Made by a program: the position numbers and the translations under genes. A stretch of DNA of 64,000 nucleotides, from NCBI RefSeq assembly GCF_034424215.1, contig NZ_CP139960.1, forward strand, positions 4,836,001 to 4,900,000, written 5' to 3'. This DNA is from Niabella yanshanensis. Its GTDB lineage: Bacteria > Bacteroidota > Bacteroidia > Chitinophagales > Chitinophagaceae. Position 1 is the stretch's first letter. Every line of letters starts with the position of its first letter. Below are positions 55,917-64,000 of this stretch, in pieces. Below the pieces are notes generated by a model. The model ran no database searches. It was not told where the DNA came from and was given only the letters and a program-made list of their open reading frames with translations.

Positions 55917-57245
55917 ATGAATAAGAATAGACTTTTCCCCGCTCTTTTCGTCGCTATATTACTGGTTGTTGAGGTGCACGCTCAGCACTCCCGCACCGGG
56001 CCACAGCAGTTCAATTATAATGTTGATTTAGAGCGGGTGGGTACTAGTAAGCAGCGTATTTTAGCAGTTGACTCCCTTTTACAATCTTTTGTTGATCAAA
56101 AAAGGGTACCTAATGTGACTGCCTTTGTGGCAAAGGCCGGAAATGTTGTGTATAAAAAATCATTTGGGCTGAAAGATATGGAACGAAATATACCGGCGAC
56201 TCCGGATGATTATTATATTCTTTTTTCGCAGACAAAAGCGATCACTACCGTGGCTTTTATGACCCTTGTAGAAAAAGGTCTCGTAAACATTGATGACCCG
56301 GTATCCAAATATTTTCCAGGTATTTCAGACAGGGTGGTCACGGAGGTGCGTAATGACGGCACTTATGAAACCCGACCGGCTGCAGGCCCGGTAACTTTTG
56401 TGCACCTGATGTCCCACTCTTCCGGACTGAATGCGGGCCTCTCCGGTAATATCCGCCGAATCGAGAAAAGGATGGCCGACTCTGTCAGGAAGGCAAAAGG
56501 AGATACTTTAGTAGTTCCGGTCATGGGACAGCGCACCGGCGGTGCCGGCACCGCACGATATTTAAAAGATGAGATGATTGCTCTGGCGAAGTATCCCTTA
56601 GGTTTCGATCCCGGCAGCGAATGGAACTATCATATTAGTACAAATATGCTGGCCTACATGGTCGAACGCATTTCCGGCAAATCTTTGCGGCAGTATGTTA
56701 AAGAAACTATTTTAGAGCCACTCGGTATGAGTCAGACCGATTGGTATTACAGCAAGGAAAAGTTGGGCCGCTTTGTTAAGGTGTACAATTATGTAAATGG
56801 CAAACTGGAACCCGCACCCAATAACTATAGCGAAGCAACTGTAAGCAAAGAACAAACTTATGTAGAAGGCGCCATAGGACTTAATGGTCCTATTGAAGAC
56901 TATGCAAAGTTCTGCCAGATGCTGTTAAATGGAGGTACATTTAACGGTCATAGCATTTTAAAGCCCGAAACCATACATCTCATGACCAAAGTAAACCGGT
57001 TGCCTGAAGTGAACGCCGGTGGTAAAGGTTTTCAATTTGGCCTGGGCTTTGAATTGTACAATGAGCATAAAAAGCCGGCACCCGAAGTTTCAAATACAGC
57101 ATATTCCTGGGGAGGATTGTTTGGAACAGAATACATCATAGATCCTGAAAAGAATATGATTACTTTGTTTTATTTAAATATGGCCAGAAAAGAAGCATTA
57201 GCTCCTCTATTTATCAGCAAGGCTTATCAACTATTTGAAGAATAA
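55917..57245 (+). CDS. secreted serine hydrolase of the beta-lactamase/class C fold
   Basis: 442 residues with a signal peptide (~1-22, VEVHAQ). The SxxK catalytic pair is Ser104-Lys107 in LFSQTKAITT, and the second motif Y-x-x in EWNYHISTN near 240; a third motif is WGGLFGTEY near 400. This is the penicillin-binding-protein-like/esterase EstB family rather than a resistance lactamase. In a glycan locus it may act as an acyl esterase; that role is inferred only. It follows the GH43 gene by 59 bases. Confidence 0.85.
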   Translation: MNKNRLFPALFVAILLVVEVHAQHSRTGPQQFNYNVDLERVGTSKQRILAVDSLLQSFVDQKRVPNVTAFVAKAGNVVYKKSFGLKDMERNIPATPDDYYILFSQTKAITTVAFMTLVEKGLVNIDDPVSKYFPGISDRVVTEVRNDGTYETRPAAGPVTFVHLMSHSSGLNAGLSGNIRRIEKRMADSVRKAKGDTLVVPVMGQRTGGAGTARYLKDEMIALAKYPLGFDPGSEWNYHISTNMLAYMVERISGKSLRQYVKETILEPLGMSQTDWYYSKEKLGRFVKVYNYVNGKLEPAPNNYSEATVSKEQTYVEGAIGLNGPIEDYAKFCQMLLNGGTFNGHSILKPETIHLMTKVNRLPEVNAGGKGFQFGLGFELYNEHKKPAPEVSNTAYSWGGLFGTEYIIDPEKNMITLFYLNMARKEALAPLFISKAYQLFEE

Positions 57246-57288
57246 AATTATACTTCCATTTGACAATAAAATCAATAAGCGTGCTTTT

Positions 57289-58206
57289 ATGAAAAGAATA
57301 AAATTCGTCCTTTCTTTGATGGTATTTAGCCTCGCAGGTATTCACAGTCCTGCGTTTACTCAGGCCTCATTAGTAGACACCTCCCCAACGGCTTCGAGAG
57401 TAGTTGAAGATGGTGGAACAGGTCCTTTTAAAGCCCTGATGATTTCAGAGAGCAGTTTACCCACGCATACTGTTTTCAGGCCGGGCAACCTTAATGATTT
57501 CGGGCCTCAGAACAGGTTGCCCATTATCGCCTGGGGTAACGGAGCCTGCGCCAATTCACCCTGGGAACATATTAATTTTTTGTCGGAAATAGCATCTCAT
57601 GGATTTATAGCAATTGCTATAGGGCTTATGCCAAAAGCGGGCGAACGGGGAAGAAGCACTTCCCGTTCTTCCCAAATGACGGATGCTATTAATTGGGCCA
57701 TTCGGCAAAACAGCGACATGAACAGTCCGTACTACAATAAACTGGATACAGCCAACATAGCGGTTAGCGGCATGTCTTGTGGGGGGCTGCAAGCGCTTGA
57801 GTCGGCTCCCGACCCGCGGGTTACCACTGTTGTGGTATGCAATAGCGGTATTTTAGGAGATACCTCCAACCGCCTATCAGGAATGCCCGGTCTAACCAAA
57901 TCCCAGCTTGTTAAATTACATACGCCTACGCTATACCTCTTAGGGGGAGAGAAGGATATAGCTTATAAAAATGGCATGGACGATTTCAGGCTTATCAATC
58001 ATGTGCCTGTTTTTGTAGCCAATATGGATGTGGGACATGGTGGGACGTACGCAAAGCCCCACGGCGGTGAATTTTCGAAGGTGGCTACCGCATGGTATAA
58101 ATGGCAATTGAAAAATGATAAAGATGCCGGTATGCTTTTTACAGGGAATCCTGCCGGACTAGCCAAAGATCCGCAATGGAAGGTTGAGAAAAAGAAGCTC
58201 CCTTAA
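57289..58206 (+). CDS. secreted dienelactone hydrolase/chlorophyllase-type alpha/beta hydrolase
   Basis: 305 residues from ATG at 57289 (MKRIKFVLSLMVFSLAGIHSPAF..., signal peptide); the frame is open back to 57235, overlapping the previous gene, but that form hides the signal. The fold shows IIAWGNGACANSPWEHINFLSE near 80, the nucleophile Ser163 in VSGMSCGGLQAL, the LYLLGGEKDIAY acid strand, and the His in VGHGGTYAKPHGGEF. Similar proteins accompany Bacteroidota glycan loci, probably as esterases. It is the last gene of the PUL run. Confidence 0.83.
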   Translation: MKRIKFVLSLMVFSLAGIHSPAFTQASLVDTSPTASRVVEDGGTGPFKALMISESSLPTHTVFRPGNLNDFGPQNRLPIIAWGNGACANSPWEHINFLSEIASHGFIAIAIGLMPKAGERGRSTSRSSQMTDAINWAIRQNSDMNSPYYNKLDTANIAVSGMSCGGLQALESAPDPRVTTVVVCNSGILGDTSNRLSGMPGLTKSQLVKLHTPTLYLLGGEKDIAYKNGMDDFRLINHVPVFVANMDVGHGGTYAKPHGGEFSKVATAWYKWQLKNDKDAGMLFTGNPAGLAKDPQWKVEKKKLP

Positions 58207-59148
58207 CGAAACTTCTATCAGAAAATAAGCGTTTTTGGGTGCGGATAGGGTGATGTTTGTATATTAACCTGGAAAGAGAAGTCAGGACGTTTTAGTTTGC
58301 CAGCATCACGATCATTTTATCATGTCAAGAAATTTTGTTTTTGAGAATGTAAACTATGATCAGCGTGCGACGTCGCTTTCTGACAGGATATTGATGGAAT
58401 GCGAAAAGCATTCCATCCTTCAGACACTATACAGGACTCAGTTAGAATTTAACCGGAAGTCAATAAAAAGTTACCAAGAGGTCAGGGGAATGTCCTTTGA
58501 TAGTCTATTGTATTGTGCTGAAGGTCAAGGTTAGGCCTCATCAGATAAAGGGGAGGTTATAATAAAACGTGGTCAATTTCTAATTCTTCCGCAAAATGAA
58601 GTGATAGGATATCAATGAAATTCCAGATATCCATGGTCTTTTTTTAAAGTGTCCTTTTCTGGTACATTGTCGAAAGCTGTGATTAAAAAATGGCGGAGCG
58701 TAGGATGTACGTCAATGTTTATACAGCTAACAAAGCGCAAAGGCTGAGGTGTTTTGGCGCTATTTTCGAGCTGCTCTCTGGTCATCTTAATGTAGAAAGG
58801 TTGTTGGAATGTAGTAGATTGCTGTGGAGGTTTTTATCGACTTTTACCGAAGATTTATTTTCATCTTTGATTGATGATGCGTTTCATAAAGATTGGTTGG
58901 TCGAATGTTTCGGTACAGTAAGACGTACAAAAAAGTCATGTTTGTCGCTACGACAGTTTGCTGATGAACAAGCACAGTCATCATAATGAGTTATAGTATC
59001 ATCTTTTCAGCTGCAGCAAACATTTCTGATCCGGAGAAGTCGAAGAGGGTGCTTGATCGGACAAGATCATCATCCCGGGGTGAAATTTACCAAAGCTTAT
59101 TTTAAGAGATGGCGACAAATGAATCAACATTAAAGGTTCCGGCATGCT
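58207..59148. other. gene-poor stretch after the PUL
   Basis: No family is recognisable in 0.9 kb. Two short plus-strand frames exist (58322-58534, 70 codons; 58690-58986, 98 codons), both without ribosome sites or known motifs. A perfect 10-bp hairpin GATGGAATGC / GCATTCCATC with a GAAAA loop lies at 58393-58417. Composition suggests decayed coding DNA. Confidence 0.45.
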
Positions 59149-59883
59149 TTACTTCAACGTATATAGTATGAGAAATAGCCCGACACATATTAGGCCGATG
59201 TATAAGTATCGGAAGAAATCTGAGCCGTTTATCTTGTGGTTAAAATACCTCCCTGCAAAAGTTGCGGGAATAATAGCCGGCAAGGAGTACAAAAAATATT
59301 TAATCACGATCCACCCGAGCAGCCCTTGTATAACGTATCCCACTATTCCAATAAAGCTCGCAGGTAAAAAATATGCCTGCAATGTAGCCCTGAAATGTTG
59401 AGCGCTCCATTTTCTCATATTGCCATAAACCACTAATGGTGGCCCGTTCACGCCATACGCTCCTCCCAGTATCCCGGACAAAAAACCACAGATAAAAAGC
59501 CAGAATTGACTGTCTGCCTCAAGGTATTTTACTCTTTTTGATACCAAAGCATATATGCTATAGCTAATAATCAATAAGCCAAGACCTATTTTTACCCAAT
59601 ATTCACTGGCATATTTAAGTATCATAAGGCCTACAGGTATTCCTAACAAAGCATATAGGATTAGCGATTTGGCACTTGAAAATTGTATTGCCTTGTGATC
59701 CTGGACAACCACAAGCAAGGCAACCAGGACAGACATTAATACCGATAACGGAACCGCGATTTCCAAGCGCATAAACAAAACGAAGAGCGGAACAGCAACC
59801 AGAGATTCGCCAAAGCCAAATGTTGAACGAATGAGTGTAGCTATAAAACTTATTAGGAAAACAGGCAGTATTTCTGACATCAT
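59149..59883 (-). CDS. TauE/SafE-family sulfite exporter-type permease
   Basis: 244 residues with about 7-8 membrane segments and the two repeated halves of the TauE/SafE family (TLIRSTFGFGESLVAVPLFVL near 18 and GFLSGILGGAYGVNGPPLVVYG near 135). Members move sulfite, sulfoacetate or other small organic acids across the inner membrane; the substrate here is unknown. Single gene; both flanks are non-coding. The start MMSEILPVFL is the only good one, with a second Met at position 2. Confidence 0.9.
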   Translation of the reverse strand: MMSEILPVFLISFIATLIRSTFGFGESLVAVPLFVLFMRLEIAVPLSVLMSVLVALLVVVQDHKAIQFSSAKSLILYALLGIPVGLMILKYASEYWVKIGLGLLIISYSIYALVSKRVKYLEADSQFWLFICGFLSGILGGAYGVNGPPLVVYGNMRKWSAQHFRATLQAYFLPASFIGIVGYVIQGLLGWIVIKYFLYSLPAIIPATFAGRYFNHKINGSDFFRYLYIGLICVGLFLILYTLK

Positions 59884-60273
59884 AAATTTAATCCTAAGGT
59901 AGAATTCAATGCTATTTTTAGATAGCCGACTTCCGCAAATGTAAAGTTAGATAACGATAAATTCTAATAGGCATTTCCTTTTTAATGAGGAATCTTATAT
60001 GCAGTAGCACTTATAATCATATCGGCTCCGGCAGATGCATAAACATTTCTCCGAAGAAATTTCGACATACCTTGAGACGCATAACCAGGTTAATTGATTT
60101 TTCTCAAAGCAACAGCTCTTTTGATTTTAATGAAACTGTATTTAAAAAAGAGCGACCTGAAAGGGGAACGTTGGGAATGTTAGCAAGCCTGATTCATTGA
60201 CACATTTATCATATTGACTGAAATAATAACTTCCAGCGGGAGTTGCAATAGCATCATACAGAACCCTCCTGGG
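59884..60273. other. intergenic region, no gene recognised
   Basis: AT-rich. A 71-codon plus-strand frame (59985-60200) has no motif or ribosome site. A small inverted repeat AATTTC/GAAATT occurs around 60045-60065. Confidence 0.4.
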
Positions 60274-60624
60274 AATTTTTTTCACCACATCTACCATGTG
60301 GTCAATGTCAAATGGTTTTTAGATATAGTCATCTGCTTTACACGCTGCAGCTTTTGCCGGTAGGTTATTTGATGTAGAAGTTAGGACAGCAGAGATATCT
60401 TCCGTCTGAGGATCAGTTTTGAGATCTTCAATTACTTCGGCTCCTTTTTTGCCGCCGCTAATGTGGTCGTCTATTACAACTACGTCAGGATCAATTTCTT
60501 CAATTTTATCAATCGGTTCTGTTGTCAACGACGGAGTAACATCAAATCCCTCATCCTCTAATACATTATCCATGATGTCAAGGATATCTTTATTATCTTG
60601 AATAAGTACTACCTTTTTCTTCAT
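60274..60624 (-). pseudogene. single-domain response regulator interrupted by an in-frame stop
   Basis: The frame from ATG at 60624 (MKKKVVLIQDNKDILDIMDN) is a receiver domain with the acidic pocket QDN, the phosphoacceptor Asp in VVVIDDHIS and a Thr/Ser in LTSTSNN. It stops at a TAA (60319-60321) just after ADDYI. The bases beyond the stop, in the same frame, continue KPFDIDHMVDVVKKI, the normal end of a receiver including the conserved Lys of the KP motif. So a single nonsense codon removes that Lys and the last helix. The 101-residue product may be inactive. Confidence 0.75.
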
Positions 60625-61089
60625 TTTAATCAATTTATAATAGAACGTTCAGGTTAGTTTAATAGAAGGTCCGGGTGTCATAACAGTTTGGCTTCTCAGG
60701 TTCAAAAATATTACTTTCGATCCGTATTTTTCAACCTATTATTCAGTTAACGACATTGATAGCGGTATTATAGAAGTGCGTTGTGCACCAATAATGCAAC
60801 AACACAAGGCACCATAGTCGTATTTGTTCATTCCCGGCTGCTTTCCCTATTATTATAGGTAAATATTTTTGGACAGGAATGAAGGGTCTCTAATTCCATC
60901 TGACCAAGGAACGCCTGGAACAAAGTGTAGCCGATTATCTTGATTATTTACGGAAATTTTGAGATTATCTCCTGTCATCAGGTTGTCCGGGCAGTGATTG
61001 TTCGAAGTTTCCAAATGGACTGCGACATTTTCCTGACCTTTTAATCATGCTTTGAATATTAGGTCTGATTTACACTAAAGCCTGTAATG
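60625..61089. other. intergenic region, nothing recognised
   Basis: About 460 bases with no plausible gene or strong hairpin. Confidence 0.4.
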
Positions 61090-61668
61090 CTATTCCTTTT
61101 TAAACTTGCCATCATTTGTTAAAATGTACGTTTCGGTTTCAAACATAGGTGGTTCGCTCATCCAATTTGAGCTGGTTACCACTATTTTATCTTTTTCTAT
61201 TTTACTTGTTTTGCCGAATGCGGATTCAGCAACTTCATCGTAGGCGATTTCCAGCTTATCAATTATTTTATTGTCTTTATTAATGGTGACCAATGTGGTA
61301 AATAGCTCGTTTTCTCCGCATTGATAGCTAATTACAACAGAAGTAAAGCTGTCGGAAAAAGGTAGTTGATAATTTAGCCTGAAATTGTTTGCATCCTTAC
61401 GCCTGGGATCAAAATTGATTCGTTTCAAAAAGCCTGTGTCTGGTATCCCTGATTTTTCGAAATCGTCGAAGCTGGTACTGTCTGTTACAGGAAAATGCCG
61501 TAGGGGAAGCGTTGTTGTCGGGCCCGGGGAGATTTCCTTGTTTGTTTTTATAGGAATATTGTCTTTTGAAATGTCCTGAGTTGTTGATATGGGGCTCTTT
61601 TCCTTTTGGCTACCGCAGGCCTGGAAGAAAAATGCCGTTATCAAAAACATTGCGATTGTATTTTTCAT
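61090..61668 (-). CDS. putative lipoprotein, function unknown
   Basis: 192 residues from ATG at 61668 (MKNTIAMFLITAFFFQACGSQ), a lipoprotein signal with lipobox FQAC; an upstream ATG at 61680 would add four residues. A Ser/Thr/Lys/Pro-rich linker follows (SQKEKSPISTTQDISKDN), then a small beta-rich domain (FSDSFTSVVISYQCGENELFTTLVTINKD...). No known family. Single gene flanked by non-coding DNA. Probably periplasmic or surface exposed. Confidence 0.7.
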   Translation of the reverse strand: MKNTIAMFLITAFFFQACGSQKEKSPISTTQDISKDNIPIKTNKEISPGPTTTLPLRHFPVTDSTSFDDFEKSGIPDTGFLKRINFDPRRKDANNFRLNYQLPFSDSFTSVVISYQCGENELFTTLVTINKDNKIIDKLEIAYDEVAESAFGKTSKIEKDKIVVTSSNWMSEPPMFETETYILTNDGKFKKE

Positions 61669-61980
61669 TGTATGATCCATGCTTTCACCTTATAAAGTTC
61701 TTTGTTATTGCCCATGAGTTGTCGTTACCATAAACCTGAGTACGGTTCGCAAAATTAGCCTTTACTAGCGAATGATGCTACAGGTTTCAATGGTGTCGTA
61801 CTGGTTGATTAAGGCTCCGAAGAAGCCGCATGCGACAGCTATCCTGGTGTTGGTTGCTTTAACTATTAAAATAGCTACATTTTCTTTACACATCGCATAC
61901 CTGGTTTAGATCATTCTTTCATTTTCTTATCGGTTAAAGTGGATCATGAAGCTATCTTTCTTAACTTTTATGAGTTAAAT
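61669..61980. other. intergenic region, nothing recognised
   Basis: About 310 bases between the lipoprotein gene and the LytTR regulator, with no gene or clear terminator seen. Confidence 0.4.
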
Positions 61981-62739
61981 TTATACCAGCCGCTGTGACA
62001 TGAGCCTGACAAACTGCTCTTTTTTCCTGGGCGATATGGCTATCATAGCGTCGTCGCTCATAATCACATATCCACCGTCGGCTTTAGTCATTCTGTTGAT
62101 TTCATTTAGGTTAATGATATAGGAATTGTGAATTCTGAAAAAATCATGATCGGATAGCAGCAGCTCGTATTCCTTAAGGTTTTTACTGACCATTATCTTT
62201 TTTTGATTTTTTGTAAAAAAGGTGGTGTAAGGTCCATTGGCCTCCAGTCGTATAATCTGGGAGAGCTTTATATATTCTATCCCTTCGGATGTAGAAAGAC
62301 TTACTGAAAAACCTTCTTTACCCGAGCGTTCAAGGTTCTTGATCAGCAGTTTTATTTTACTTTCCTGTTGTTGCTGGCTCAAAGCTAAAATAGCTTTACT
62401 TACAGATTCCTGCAGTTCTTGCAGGTTTATAGGCTTTAACAGGTAGTCTATTGCGCTAAACTTAATAGCTTTAATGGCGTAATGGTCAAAAGCGGTAGTG
62501 AAAATGACGTGAAAATTTCTTTCCTTTATTTCCTGCAATACATCAAACCCTGTACCAGTCTGCATTTCAATATCCATGAACACAATCTCGGGGGAATGCA
62601 TGTCTATCAGTTGTACTGCATCTTTCACATTGGAAGCAGTTCCAATTATTTGTAACTCGGTACAAAACTCATTTACCAGAGTTTTTAAAAACTCCAGGCT
62701 CATAATTTCATCTTCGACAATTATCGTTTTGTATTTCAT
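61981..62739 (-). CDS. LytTR-family response regulator
   Basis: 252 residues. The N-terminal receiver (~1-120) has VEDE at 9-12, the phosphoacceptor Asp in IVFMDIEMQTGTGFD near 55, Thr in FTTAFDHYAIKAIK and Lys in YLLKPI. The C-terminal LytTR DNA-binding domain (~150-250) has EYIKLSQIIRLEANGPYTTFFTK and FRIHNSYIINLNEI. It lies 49 bases after the histidine kinase gene on the same strand, so the two form a LytS/LytR-type pair. All receiver residues are intact. Confidence 0.95.
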   Translation of the reverse strand: MKYKTIIVEDEIMSLEFLKTLVNEFCTELQIIGTASNVKDAVQLIDMHSPEIVFMDIEMQTGTGFDVLQEIKERNFHVIFTTAFDHYAIKAIKFSAIDYLLKPINLQELQESVSKAILALSQQQQESKIKLLIKNLERSGKEGFSVSLSTSEGIEYIKLSQIIRLEANGPYTTFFTKNQKKIMVSKNLKEYELLLSDHDFFRIHNSYIINLNEINRMTKADGGYVIMSDDAMIAISPRKKEQFVRLMSQRLV

Positions 62740-62788
62740 CGTAAGACAATTTTTTAGTTTTAAAAATCTTAAGACAGGTAGAATGAAT

Positions 62789-64000
62789 TTAAAAAAGTGG
62801 TTGAGGTATTTCTATTCTTGCTTCGTTTGCCTTGTTTTCTTCTTTATAATGAATGGCTATTTTGCTTTTGCCCTGTTGGTTGTACAGTTGAATTCTTTTG
62901 TTAAGTGTTTCCTCAGGGTCTGCCTCTTCCAGTCCTTTTTTATTTCGTAAAATTTCTGCATCCGCGCGGCTTATCCCGTTACTTTTAATGCTTGCAATAA
63001 GTTGGTCTGCACTATTCTGAAAAGATATACGAAGCATCCCTTTAGATGTGGGTTCCAGATTGAGGATGCTGGAATACAAGGCTTTTTCCACCAGGCTATG
63101 TGTGAGTAATGGTAATATATTGAGAGCCCTGCTGTCATCACTTATTTCAATAACATATTCAAACCGTCCGGGAAAACGGGTTTGCTCCAGCCATAAGTAT
63201 TCCTTTAGCAATGCAGCCTCATCGGCGGCTGTAATCATCAACTCATCTCCGTAGCGGATCAGCTTTCTTAAAAATGCTGAAAACCGGGAAATGTATTCCA
63301 GGGATATTTTTTTATCATTCATTATGATGAAATATTGAATTGAATTGAGTGAGTTGAATAGGAAATGAGGGTTCATACGCGCCTGTAATACTTTCAGCTT
63401 GAGCATATGATTCATATTTTCAATCTGTACATTCTGATTACTGATAAGCCGGTTTCGTTGTTGCAGTTTTTGATTTAATTTGTTTTTTATCCGGAACCGC
63501 CCGTATAAAAGAGCTGCAACAATAATTAAGCAAGCCAGCAGCAGCAGCACCATCTTATGAAGGGACTTCTGTTTTTCGAGTTCGGCTGCCTGGTTCATTA
63601 GTCTTTGGGTCACTATTTCGCGCTCTTTGGTCAGGAGTTCGATGTCATCAGGCTGTTCACCAATGTTGCGTGGCGCCGAAACCTCAAGAATCATGGGCGC
63701 TACTTCTTCTCCCAGGTATTTCCTGATTAAAGAAGCCACCAGTGATTTACATTCAAATGAATTGAAATACTCTTCAACGGGCTTTGTCCAGTCGCTATTG
63801 ACGGGATATATAGCGGCAAATCCTTCCCGGTGTACATCAAATAATCGTTGACGCTTAACTTTCATGCCTCTTTGCAGTGCCACTACGTAAATACTCACAG
63901 GAACATATGCAAAGGATGAAGCATTACCGGCAACCTGCTCTAAAATCGCATAATCATCTTTCCGGTTGTAGGTGATGGGAAGATCAGGATAGTAAGCTTG
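62789..64000 (-). CDS. LytS-type sensor histidine kinase with degenerate ATP site and binding-protein-like N-terminus, 5' end outside window
   Basis: The frame is open to the right edge; the GTG at 63898 is not the true start. The visible N-terminal part (YYPDLPITYNRKDDYAILEQ... through EGFAAIYPVNSDWTKPVEEYFNS) resembles the C-terminal half of a PstS-type substrate-binding domain. A coiled segment, one membrane helix (KMVLLLLACLIIVAALLYG) and a second coiled coil follow. The His_kinase box is good (QARMNPHFLFNSLNSIQYF). In the ATPase domain the N-box reads LVEKALYSS instead of VENAxKHG, the DxG box reads SNGIS, and the GLGL box is not seen. Kinase activity is therefore doubtful; partner is the LytTR regulator. 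Confidence 0.85.
   Translation of the reverse strand, partial: QAYYPDLPITYNRKDDYAILEQVAGNASSFAYVPVSIYVVALQRGMKVKRQRLFDVHREGFAAIYPVNSDWTKPVEEYFNSFECKSLVASLIRKYLGEEVAPMILEVSAPRNIGEQPDDIELLTKEREIVTQRLMNQAAELEKQKSLHKMVLLLLACLIIVAALLYGRFRIKNKLNQKLQQRNRLISNQNVQIENMNHMLKLKVLQARMNPHFLFNSLNSIQYFIIMNDKKISLEYISRFSAFLRKLIRYGDELMITAADEAALLKEYLWLEQTRFPGRFEYVIEISDDSRALNILPLLTHSLVEKALYSSILNLEPTSKGMLRISFQNSADQLIASIKSNGISRADAEILRNKKGLEEADPEETLNKRIQLYNQQGKSKIAIHYKEENKANEARIEIPQPLF

Noticed and set aside
58690-58986. 98-residue frame after the PUL
   Set aside because: No family, no ribosome site, unusual residue mix; reported only as part of the gene-poor stretch.
59985-60200. 71-residue plus-strand frame
   Set aside because: No support beyond its length.

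Overview
The window looks like a chromosomal segment of a Bacteroidota bacterium, most likely family Chitinophagaceae. The support is: promoters with the Bacteroidota -7 box (TAnnTTTG) and -33 TTTG, a SusC/SusD pair driven by a hybrid two-component sensor, a type III glutamine synthetase, a zinc-free type B ribosomal protein L31, and many signal peptides ending in a Q residue. The species cannot be fixed from the sequence alone.

Region 1 (1-22.5 kb) is mostly housekeeping. It holds the end of a von Willebrand A protein, a frameshifted DUF4349 lipoprotein gene, a sirtuin without zinc cysteines, pgi, threonine aldolase, yajQ, rpmE2, a GlmU-like nucleotidyltransferase with tpiA, a catabolic cluster of two sugar isomerase-like TIM-barrel proteins with two MFS transporters, pyrG, proC, glnA (type III), a lysine/saccharopine dehydrogenase-like enzyme and tRNA-Leu(CAA). 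A compact MITE-like element with three inverted repeats sits at 4261-4393.

Region 2 (22.5-27.2 kb) is the scar of an integrative element inserted next to tRNA-Leu. It has short GACACA/TGTGTC repeats that could be integrase arm sites, a tyrosine recombinase gene broken by several frameshifts, about 0.9 kb of unrecognised eroded sequence, and an intact 655-residue fibronectin III plus beta-helix protein with no signal peptide that resembles a phage tail spike.

Region 3 (27.2-58.2 kb) is a large polysaccharide utilization locus. A hybrid sensor/AraC regulator (minus strand) faces SusC, SusD and a long plus-strand run of secreted enzymes: two paralogous clan GH-A proteins of about 860 residues, a GH2-GH53 fusion, three further beta-glycosidases (GH2, GH35, GH2), a GH43-like enzyme, two alpha/beta hydrolases and a beta-lactamase-fold serine hydrolase. 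The combination of GH53 endo-beta-1,4-galactanase, GH35/GH2 beta-galactosidases and a GH43 of the galactanase-like type points to galactan or arabinogalactan (pectic or plant glycoprotein) as substrate. This is an inference.

Region 4 (58.2-64 kb) is sparse: a TauE/SafE permease, a receiver-domain gene interrupted by an in-frame stop, a lipoprotein, and a LytTR response regulator behind a sensor histidine kinase cut by the window edge. That kinase keeps its phosphoacceptor His but has lost key ATP-site residues, and its N-terminal part resembles a PstS-type binding protein.

The most noteworthy items are the GH2-GH53 fusion, the paired clan GH-A proteins of unknown family, the degenerate PBP-kinase, the integrase scar with its tail-spike-like cargo, and the nested inverted-repeat element.
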